This document shows, in pieces, positions 21,374 to 27,575 of a stretch of 34,089 nucleotides of DNA (position 1 is the stretch's first letter; every line of letters starts with the position of its first letter). Under the pieces are notes generated by a model, which saw only the letters and a list, made by a program, of their open reading frames with translations, ran no database searches and was not told where the DNA came from. Source of the DNA: a virus. A program made the position numbers and the translations under genes. Where the stretch lies: the IMG/VR virus record IMGVR_UViG_3300042376_000524, positions 1 through 34,089 of that record. The stretch is one strand, 5' to 3'.

Positions 21374-21682
21374 ATGAACACCACGCCGACACTCACCACC
21401 AACGAAGACATCGCCCACCGATGCGCTCAGCTCGACCTCGCGGTTGATAAGGTCCGATCGACCGCCGAAGGAATGGACAACGCCCGAGGCAAGCCCTGCA
21501 TCCGCCGCCAATGGCACGCCGAGCACAACAAGCGCGTCAAGGAACTATCCAACGCCATTCATTACACCGAGAAAGTTCTGCGCCACCCCGACGCATCGGA
21601 AACGATGCGAGCCCACGCTTGGAGCCTTCACGGATACGCCTGCCGCGTCTTGAACGCCTACCTGCCCTTGACCCCCGCTTGA
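21374..21682 (+). CDS. unknown small protein, first gene of the amidoligase cassette (102 aa)
   Basis: The ATG at 21374 opens a 102-residue helical protein (MNTTPTLTTNEDIAHRCAQL, then DLAVDKVRSTAEGMDNARGK). It has a central RRQWHAEHNKRVKELSNAIH and a C-terminus rich in His and Ala (ETMRAHAWSLHGYACRVLNA). I do not recognise the family. His- and Arg-rich helices would be compatible with a binding or accessory protein. Codon choice (many ACC, GCC, CGC) resembles the two enzymes after it and not the phage genes around. About 100 bp separate it from the amidoligase start. Confidence 0.6.
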   Translation: MNTTPTLTTNEDIAHRCAQLDLAVDKVRSTAEGMDNARGKPCIRRQWHAEHNKRVKELSNAIHYTEKVLRHPDASETMRAHAWSLHGYACRVLNAYLPLTPA

Positions 21683-21781
21683 CCCCGGCGGCGCAAGCCG
21701 CCTCCCGCTTTCGAGGCACACGCCTCAACCCCGCCCGGGCAAGGGCCGCCGCGACACGGCGTGACTACGCGACCAAACACA

Positions 21782-22885
21782 ATGAAACACAAGATCAGTT
21801 GGAAGACCCTTCGCGCCACTTTCCCGGCGGGAGCTTACACCGAAATGGACACGCCCGTTGACCTCGCGACCGCGCAGGCAATCGCCGAGAACCTCGCCCG
21901 ATTGCTTGGACACGACCCCACCGAGGCCGTCGCCATTAACGTCCGATTCGGGCACGGCGTTTTCGTCCCCGGCTTTGTCCTGCGGCAGGTCGGCCCCCGC
22001 AGCGAGCGCAGGCTCTCCGCCAAACTGCGAAGCACGCTGCCCAACTATGCCCGCGACCTTTGCACCAGCCGCATCCGCGACTACCGCCTCCGCTTCCGCC
22101 CCGCGCCCCGCCAGACAAACGACCGCTCCACCGTCCGCACCCGATGGGAATGCGTGCCCCTTCGCCCCAACGCCGAAATCCCGTTGACCACCCGCACGGC
22201 CTTCAAATATTCCCACGCCCTCGGGATTGAGTTCGAATGTGTCGGCCCGATTGACCGGCCCGACCTTATCGCCCGGCTTCCAATGTGGACCCGTTGCGTG
22301 AGTGATGGCTCAATCCGCGCCGGCGCAGGAAACTACGGGCACGAGATCCGTGCCTTACTCGACCGCCAGACCGCCGAGCCCCGCTTGCATCGACTGTGCA
22401 AGATTCTGTCCGATGCCGGCCTTTCCGTAAACCGCAGCACCGGGCTGCATGTCCACCTCGACGCCCGCAACATCCCGACCGAGGCCGAGGCCGTCCGAGT
22501 TGCTCGCCTGATGGACGCTTGGATTTTCGCCCTGCGCGAACTAGTCCCCGCCAGCCGCCGAGAGAACAGCTATTGCAAGTTTGGCGTCAGCACCCGCGAC
22601 CGCTACCGGGCGGTCAACGTGATGGCTTGGAACACCCACCGCACCATTGAGATACGCCTGCACTCCGGGACGGTGGACTATACCAAGACCCTCGCGTGGA
22701 TCCGCTTGTTGGAGACCATCCGCGCCGTCGCCCGCAAGCCCAAGCCCGCCAGCAGTTGCCTTGCCAGCCTTGACCAGTTGCCGCTCACCGACTACGAACG
22801 CGCATATTGGCGCGGCCGCCACCAGCAGCTCAACCCGGCCCTTTACGCCACGACCACCCCGACCGCCACCACGGAGGCCGAATAA
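21782..22885 (+). CDS. COOH-NH2 (ATP-dependent) amidoligase, Amidoligase_2 family
   Basis: The ATG at 21782 is chosen; a GTG at 21761 is possible. The product is 367 aa. Residues 1-135 are a variable N-terminal part. The catalytic domain has the family motifs in order: GIEFE at 148-152, SDGSI at 174-178, HEI at 187-189, TGLHVHLDA at 220-228, YRAVN at 275-279 and TIEIRLHSGTVDYTKTLAWI at 288-307. These correspond to the glutamine-synthetase-like metal and ATP-binding strands of Amidoligase_2 proteins, which join a carboxylate to an amine through an acyl phosphate. The partner glutamine amidotransferase lies 14 bases downstream and probably supplies ammonia. The target is unknown. Confidence 0.85.
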   Translation: MKHKISWKTLRATFPAGAYTEMDTPVDLATAQAIAENLARLLGHDPTEAVAINVRFGHGVFVPGFVLRQVGPRSERRLSAKLRSTLPNYARDLCTSRIRDYRLRFRPAPRQTNDRSTVRTRWECVPLRPNAEIPLTTRTAFKYSHALGIEFECVGPIDRPDLIARLPMWTRCVSDGSIRAGAGNYGHEIRALLDRQTAEPRLHRLCKILSDAGLSVNRSTGLHVHLDARNIPTEAEAVRVARLMDAWIFALRELVPASRRENSYCKFGVSTRDRYRAVNVMAWNTHRTIEIRLHSGTVDYTKTLAWIRLLETIRAVARKPKPASSCLASLDQLPLTDYERAYWRGRHQQLNPALYATTTPTATTEAE

Positions 22886-22898
22886 GGAGACCCCCACA

Positions 22899-23702
22899 AT
22901 GTGCAAAATCCTAATTCTCACCGGGCACAATCCCGCCCAGCGGAATCACCTGATCCGCACCGCTTGGCGCTACTTCGACCGCTCCCGCGAGCGTGACGGA
23001 TTCGGTGCCGCTTGGATCTCAGCCTCCGGCCGACTCGCCCATATCCGAAGCAGCGCCCCAACACTCACCGACCGCCAACCCGATTGGTGCGATGGGTGGC
23101 ACCACGCCGAGAACACCAAGGAGGCAAGCAACGGAGGCCCGCTCCTGATTCACGGCAGAACCGCAACTTGCGGCAAGAGCCTGACCAACACCCACCCAAT
23201 GCTCGCGCCCAACCACGCCTTGATCCACAACGGCGTTGTCTCTTCCGACGAGTACAGGAACGAGTCGACCACCTGCGACAGCGAGCTTATCCTCCGCGCC
23301 TTGCTGGCCAAGTCGACCGATGGCCTAGCCGCAATCAGAGGGTACTTTGCCTTCGCCCACCTCGACCTCGCCGCCAAGCGCTTGACCGTCGCCCGCGATG
23401 ACCAAGCAGGACTCTACTCCGCCAAAATCCCCGGGCACGGGTGGGCATTCGGCACCACCACCGAGGCCGTAGCCATCGCGACCACCGCCTGCCCGGTACC
23501 AGTCAAAGACAACGTCGCCGTTTCCTTCGACACGCGCAAGCCTCACAGACCGCTCAGCATCTCCACCATAACCAAGGCACCGCCCAAACCCCGCACCGAA
23601 TACCAGCCCCAATTCACCAGCGATTGGCCCGCCACCGTGTCCGAACACGTAGCCCGCCGCCACCACCGAACCGCCAGCCTCCGCGACGTAGTCACCCAAT
23701 GA
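22899..23702 (+). CDS. class II glutamine amidotransferase
   Basis: ATG at 22899 with AGGAGA eight bases upstream. Removal of Met exposes the catalytic Cys2 (MCKILILTGH), the N-terminal nucleophile of this class. Other hallmarks are R87 in IHGRTATCG, N111-G112 in LIHNGVV, D127 in TCDSE and the glycine-rich GYFAFAHLDLAAKRLTVARD near 148-167. The 267-aa protein is a stand-alone glutaminase domain of the type that releases ammonia from glutamine for a linked synthetase. Beside the amidoligase it most likely feeds it. The last 45 residues are Pro/Arg/His-rich and not conserved-looking. The stop overlaps the next ATG (ATGA). Confidence 0.9.
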   Translation: MCKILILTGHNPAQRNHLIRTAWRYFDRSRERDGFGAAWISASGRLAHIRSSAPTLTDRQPDWCDGWHHAENTKEASNGGPLLIHGRTATCGKSLTNTHPMLAPNHALIHNGVVSSDEYRNESTTCDSELILRALLAKSTDGLAAIRGYFAFAHLDLAAKRLTVARDDQAGLYSAKIPGHGWAFGTTTEAVAIATTACPVPVKDNVAVSFDTRKPHRPLSISTITKAPPKPRTEYQPQFTSDWPATVSEHVARRHHRTASLRDVVTQ

Positions 23703-23842
23703 GCCGCACCCTTGACTTCCTACTTGGCGCCCTGATGGCCACGGCAGCCCTTGCCTTTGCCCTAATTCTTGTAATCACAGGCACGCACAAGCCCCACCTC
23801 CCACCAGAGGACGACGACCCACCCAAGCCGCCCAACCCCTAG
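23699..23842 (+). CDS. small membrane peptide, last gene of the amidoligase cassette (47 aa)
   Basis: The ATG at 23699 overlaps the amidotransferase stop. The product has a short N-terminus, one hydrophobic helix (LLGALMATAALAFALILVIT) and an acidic, Pro-rich tail (PPEDDDPPKPPNP) likely outside or at the membrane surface. No family is recognised. Its coupling to the two enzymes suggests it anchors them or acts where their product is used, at the inner membrane. The terminator follows 21 bases later, so it closes the cassette. Confidence 0.65.
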   Translation: MSRTLDFLLGALMATAALAFALILVITGTHKPHLPPEDDDPPKPPNP

Positions 23843-23862
23843 CCAAGCCCCACCGACAACAC

Positions 23863-23896
23863 AGCCCCGGCTGAGCCAACGCTCGCCGGGGCTTTT
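23863..23896 (+). terminator. rho-independent terminator of the amidoligase cassette
   Basis: AGCCCCGGC at 23863-23871 pairs with GCCGGGGCT at 23885-23893. An inner stem GAGC with GCTC closes on a CAAC loop, so 13 base pairs form. The next bases are TTTTCC (T-run 23893-23896). This is a strong intrinsic terminator 21 bases after the last cassette stop. Confidence 0.85.
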
Positions 23897-24401
23897 CCAC
23901 GCCCACCGGCCGAGTCACTATCACGCCCAGGCATCGCGATGCCACCTGGGCAATCGGTTCGGATAGCGCCGGCGCCCGCTACGCGGGCGCTTCCGCTCGC
24001 CTATCTTATCCCCGGGGTATCCCCGGGATAATCGCGCCCCTCCACGATGCACCGCACCGCCTCAGTAGAGCAGGGGACCGCCGCCCACAGCAGGGAAGGG
24101 GAGTGGTGCCACCCGTTTTTTGGGGTCGCCCTCGCTTCGCTCGGGGAGGAACAGAGTGACCTGCGGTCACAGGGGGTTCCCTGTACCATTTAATGGGGGG
24201 GGAGGGGGTCTAAAGCGGGCCGGGAGCGTTGTAACCATTGGGTCAACCCGACCTTTAAACTTTTTTACAAACGTCCTCCTGTGAGAATCAGGGGGAGTAA
24301 TGGTATTAAGGGACGGGGGAAACAGGTGAAAAGTTACACCAAAACAGAAGATTTTTAAAAAAAGTCCTATTATGGGCCCGCCTGTCTGGGATTGACAGGG
24401 G

Positions 24402-24417
24402 TGGGGAATATTCCCCA
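24402..24417. other. 16-bp perfect palindrome upstream of the small terminase gene
   Basis: TGGGGAATATTCCCCA is a perfect palindrome ending nine bases before the ATG at 24427. It is a good size for a dimeric binding protein. It may be an operator of the late operon or a terminase recognition site. It overlaps the place a ribosome would bind, so binding could block translation or transcription. Confidence 0.65.
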
Positions 24418-24426
24418 GATGGGGGT

Positions 24427-24954
24427 ATGACGGAAGGCTTGAAGGTGAAGAAGGATTTAGCCCGGTCGTTGGTGGCTGCGGCTGAGAATCGACGTAGCCT
24501 TGAAGCGAGGGACCCGGAGCGGGCGGCTAGGTTGTTGGAGATGATGGCGGAGGGTAGGAGTTGGAAGAGCATCATCCGGGACGAGGGGTGTGATTGGTAC
24601 ACGCTGGTGGGGCTGAGGGCCCGGCACAAGTCGTTGTTGGATAAGCGGAAGGAGATTGTGGCGCAGGATGCGATGGAGTTGATTGAGGGGGCGCGGCTGC
24701 TCCAGCAGGAGAAGATGAGGATGCTGGCTGAGGACGATAGTATGTTGGCCCGCACCAACTTACGTGATTTGGCGATGAGCTATGGCATCTATGCGGACAA
24801 GTTCTTTATGGCGACGGAGGGGAACAGGGTGACGGTGGAGCACAAGAGTAGTGCCCCTAGCTTGGAGGATGCGATGAAGGCGATTGAGGAGGCTAAGGCC
24901 AAGCTGAAGGAGAGCAGCATTGAGGTGGTGGCTAAGCCGGTGGAGGCGTGTTGA
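24427..24954 (+). CDS. terS: small terminase subunit-like protein
   Basis: ATG at 24427 behind GGGGG. The 175-aa protein has an N-terminal helical region, ERAARLLEMMAEGRSWKSII then RDEGCDWYTLVGLRARHKSL, that reads as a helix-turn-helix DNA-binding domain. A long helical middle follows (VAQDAMELIEGARLLQQEKM), then LRDLAMSYGIYADKFFMATE, a segment typical of small terminases, and a charged C-terminal helix. It should bind the packaging site and load the large subunit. Its place two genes before the large terminase supports this. A hairpin at 24949-24978 overlaps its stop. Confidence 0.75.
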   Translation: MTEGLKVKKDLARSLVAAAENRRSLEARDPERAARLLEMMAEGRSWKSIIRDEGCDWYTLVGLRARHKSLLDKRKEIVAQDAMELIEGARLLQQEKMRMLAEDDSMLARTNLRDLAMSYGIYADKFFMATEGNRVTVEHKSSAPSLEDAMKAIEEAKAKLKESSIEVVAKPVEAC

Positions 24955-24995
24955 AAAGACCGGGGTGTTTTTTCAACATCCAGAAAATGGAAACT

Positions 24996-25050
24996 AGGCT
25001 TTCCTTTAATGGCGATTCCCGGGATTAAAGAAAACGAGGCTTTCCTTTAA
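24996..25050 (+). repeat. 14-bp direct repeat between terminase genes
   Basis: AGGCTTTCCTTTAA occurs at 24996-25009 and 25037-25050, 41 bases apart start to start. The second copy ends two bases before the next ATG. The rest of the 98-bp gap contains a 9-bp stem (TGTTGAAAA with TTTTCAACA, 24949-24978). The repeats could bind terminase or a regulator. Confidence 0.6.
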
Positions 25051-25052
25051 CA

Positions 25053-25397
25053 ATGACTGACCAAGAGTGGGTGGATGCGCGGGCCAAGGTACTGAGTGAC
25101 CCTGATAGGCCGCTGAACGAGGGCTTCCTGATGGCCCAGAAGGAATGGAAGTGGAGTGCTCGCAGGGCCATCTGGGGGCACAGCTACTACCATTGGACGT
25201 ACAAGCGCTACCTGTACGAGTTTGACATCATCCCATTTGTGAGGCTTCAGGTGCGCCGCAGGCACAACTGGGAGGCGGAACACCTGAAGATAGAGGCGCC
25301 TGCGGACCTCACGCTGCGGGTGTCCTTTGGTTGCTTTGGCGCAGAGGGTGGGTTTTCCGTTACGACGGGAATGCGGAAGTTCCACTATGGCGCTTAG
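25053..25397 (+). CDS. hypothetical protein between terminase genes (114 aa)
   Basis: ATG at 25053, directly after the repeat, without a Shine-Dalgarno. The product begins MTDQEWVDARAKVLSDPDRP, is rich in aromatic and basic residues (WKWSARRAIWGHSYYHWTYK) and ends with a strand-rich part (RVSFGCFGAEGGFSVTTG). The family is not recognised. It overlaps the large terminase start by 11 bases, so it is translationally linked to packaging genes. It could be a packaging accessory or an unrelated insertion in the operon. Confidence 0.6.
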   Translation: MTDQEWVDARAKVLSDPDRPLNEGFLMAQKEWKWSARRAIWGHSYYHWTYKRYLYEFDIIPFVRLQVRRRHNWEAEHLKIEAPADLTLRVSFGCFGAEGGFSVTTGMRKFHYGA

Positions 25398-27000
25398 TTG
25401 GGAGCCGCACGAGGTGCTGAAGCCACCCTCCAACGAGGAGCTGGCGGCAATGAAGCCGGAGGATGTCCTCAAGCTTCACGAGGTCTACCATTCGGCCATT
25501 GCGAACAGCAAACGGGACCCGTACAGGTATGGCTGGAAGCTGCCCCATTGGAAGGATGCGGAGGAGCTCCTGACGGTGCATTCCGAGCTGCTGGTGAGCG
25601 GTGGCAACCGGAGCGGGAAGACGAGCTGGGCAGCCCACGCCGTGGTGAAGGCGGCGGTGGAGAACCCGGGGTCGGTCATAATGTGCTTTGCCCAGAATGC
25701 GGATGTGTCCATCCGGCAGCAGCAGAGTGCGGTGTACGACGCCCTGCCCGAGGAGTTTAAGACCAAGGTGCTGGGTACTGAGGAGAACGTGTCCTACACC
25801 CGGAAGAACGGGTTCTCCAAGAGCAGCCTCATCCTGCCCGGCAGCAAGAGCTCGATCATATTCAAGACTTATGCCCAATTCCTTAACAACGACACAATCC
25901 TTGAGGGTGCTGAGCTTGGTAGCCGGAGTCCTAGCTGGCTTAACATTGGCGCTTGGTGTGACGAATATCTCGTCGGCCCGGAACTCCTTGGGACTCTTCG
26001 TTTTCGCCTCGCTACTCGCAACAGCAAGCTGGTCGTTACTTTTACACCTATCGACGGATACACCGAGGTTGTCCGCGACTACGTGCAAGGGGCGGAGACG
26101 TTCCAAAGCAAGCCAGCCGAGCTTCTCGGTGGCAGGAGCGTCCCATACCTACAGCGCTCAAGGAACCGGGACGCAGGCATCATCTACTTCCACAGTAGGG
26201 ACAACCCCTTCGGTGGTTACGACCGTATCGCCAAGGACCTTGCGAACAGGCCGGAAGCGGAAATCCTCACCCGCGCCTACGGCATAGCCACCAAGTCGCT
26301 GTCCACCCGCTTTCCCAACTTTAGCCGGGAAGTGAACGTGGTGGAGCACAAGTCGATCAACCTGAAGGGTACGACCAAGTACCTCATCCTAGACCCTGCT
26401 GGCCGGAAGAACTGGTTTATGGCGTGGGTGGCGGTGGATGAGTCGGATACGTGGTGGGTTTATCGTGAGTGGCCCGACATCAACGTGGGCGACTGGGCCA
26501 AGTGGCAGGGCGGCAAGTGGGTGGGCGGGGAGGGCTCAAAGGGCCTTGGTTACGGGATACGTGACTACGTTGACCTGATTACGGGGACGGAGGCCGAAAC
26601 GGGGGACGCCATCTTTGAGCGGCTGATTGACCCCCGCCTTGGTGCAGCCAAATATCAGACACAAACCGGCGTATCGTCCGTTATGGCTGACCTTGAGGAT
26701 GCCGGGTTGGTGTTTATGCCTGCCCCGGGGTTGGACATCGAAGAGGGTTTGCAGGCCATCCAGACGAAGCTGGCCTACAACCGGAAGGCCCCGATGGACG
26801 CCCTCAATCGCCCGCACCTGTACATCTCAGACCGTTGCGAGAACATCATCCAAGCCTTTCAGGAATACACGGCGGAAGGCGGGCTGGATGAGGCGTGGAA
26901 GGACCCGATTGACGTTCTCCGCTACGCCGCCGTGGCCGACATTCGTTACATAGCCCCCGGTCAGATGACCACTACCAGACCTAAAAATGCCTACTATTGA
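25387..27000 (+). CDS. terL: large terminase subunit
   Basis: The ATG at 25387, preceded by GGAAG, gives 537 aa. The ATPase half has Walker A SGGNRSGKT at 71-79, Walker B NIGAWCDE at 186-193 and the coupling motif LVVTFTP at 215-221. The nuclease half has D336 in KYLILDPAGRKN (RNase H-fold first Asp) and a conserved C-terminal DPIDVLRYAAVADIRY. The protein pumps DNA into the head with ATP and cuts it to length. It is the motor that docks on the portal encoded two genes later. The C-terminus overlaps the next gene by 14 bases. Confidence 0.95.
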   Translation: MALSWEPHEVLKPPSNEELAAMKPEDVLKLHEVYHSAIANSKRDPYRYGWKLPHWKDAEELLTVHSELLVSGGNRSGKTSWAAHAVVKAAVENPGSVIMCFAQNADVSIRQQQSAVYDALPEEFKTKVLGTEENVSYTRKNGFSKSSLILPGSKSSIIFKTYAQFLNNDTILEGAELGSRSPSWLNIGAWCDEYLVGPELLGTLRFRLATRNSKLVVTFTPIDGYTEVVRDYVQGAETFQSKPAELLGGRSVPYLQRSRNRDAGIIYFHSRDNPFGGYDRIAKDLANRPEAEILTRAYGIATKSLSTRFPNFSREVNVVEHKSINLKGTTKYLILDPAGRKNWFMAWVAVDESDTWWVYREWPDINVGDWAKWQGGKWVGGEGSKGLGYGIRDYVDLITGTEAETGDAIFERLIDPRLGAAKYQTQTGVSSVMADLEDAGLVFMPAPGLDIEEGLQAIQTKLAYNRKAPMDALNRPHLYISDRCENIIQAFQEYTAEGGLDEAWKDPIDVLRYAAVADIRYIAPGQMTTTRPKNAYY

Positions 27001-27382
27001 GATTCCATTTGCCGATTTGGCCAAGGAACTGAAAATCACTAAGTTCCAGCTAGCCAAGATTAGGGACGAGAAGCTGTCCGACAGCGACTGGAAGCTGGTG
27101 AAGGGACGGCAATACTTCACGGAGGAGGGTGCCGACAAGGTACGACTTGCCGTGGCCGTGCCCTTGGCGGTGCCCAAGCGGCTGCTGATGCGGGCCCTGA
27201 AGGCTGCTCCCAACCCGCATTGGCTGTATTGCATCCCCGAGAAGGGCTTGGGCGACAAGGTGTTGGTGGCCGTCAAACCGAGCTGGTGTGATAGGCTGGT
27301 GGGCAAGCTAATCAACGTAGATGTCATCGAAGACGCCAATGGCGGCAAAACCTACCGGCACGAAGCCCTCGGAGGAAAGTGA
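26987..27382 (+). CDS. hypothetical protein after the large terminase (131 aa)
   Basis: The ATG at 26987 lies inside the last codons of the terminase gene. A helical N-terminus (FADLAKELKITKFQLAKIRD) resembles a small DNA-binding helix pair, followed by YFTEEGADKVRLAVAVPL. The C-terminal half is strand-rich with Trp and Cys (NPHWLYCIPEKGLGDKVLVA, then PSWCDRLVGKLINVDVIE). The family is not recognised with confidence. The location between terminase and portal is typical for small packaging or head accessory genes. Confidence 0.65.
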   Translation: MPTIEIPFADLAKELKITKFQLAKIRDEKLSDSDWKLVKGRQYFTEEGADKVRLAVAVPLAVPKRLLMRALKAAPNPHWLYCIPEKGLGDKVLVAVKPSWCDRLVGKLINVDVIEDANGGKTYRHEALGGK

Positions 27383-27575
27383 CCTGTCACTTTGCCCTGA
27401 GTGGCAGGCTGAGCAGGTGGATCGCCTGTTGGGCTTTGAAATCCTGACGCGAGCGTTGTCAGCCTGCTACCAGCCCGTCTCCCCTGAGCGGCTGGGCGAC
27501 AAGCTTGGGGTGGGCAAGGGTTTCTCCAATCGCATCATCGTTGACATAAAGCGCAGGTATTCTTATGGAAAATGA
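27321..27575 (+). CDS. hypothetical protein before the portal (84 aa)
   Basis: Two ATGs are possible, at 27321 and at 27339; neither has a ribosome binding site. It overlaps the upstream gene by over 40 bases and the portal by 11. The first third is low-information. The rest, CPEWQAEQVDRLLGFEILTR then SPERLGDKLGVGKGFSNRII, is a helical segment with a possible winged-helix or HTH character. Function is unknown. The overlap with the portal start argues that it is translated. Confidence 0.6.
   Translation: MSSKTPMAAKPTGTKPSEESDLSLCPEWQAEQVDRLLGFEILTRALSACYQPVSPERLGDKLGVGKGFSNRIIVDIKRRYSYGK

Larger units (their letters stand above)
23843..24426. other. gene-free hairpin-rich region before the terminase genes
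   Basis: 584 bp with no supported gene. After the terminator at 23863-23896 it holds GCCCAGG with CCTGGGC (23925-23951) wrapped round a perfect GGCATCGCGATGCC palindrome at 23930-23943. It also holds an 8-bp stem at 23972-23990, a long stem with one bulge (TTATCCC... at 24006-24031), nested stems at 24148-24180, CCTGTC with GACAGG (24381-24399) and the palindrome at 24402-24417. Stretches of G and T/A tracts also occur. The position directly upstream of the small terminase gene is where many phages have the packaging start site; that role is inference. Confidence 0.5.

Noticed and set aside
24001-24189. 62-codon minus-strand reading frame
   Set aside because: It crosses several hairpins, has no ribosome site and reads as a random mix rich in Arg, Ser and Pro; the hairpins explain the sequence better.
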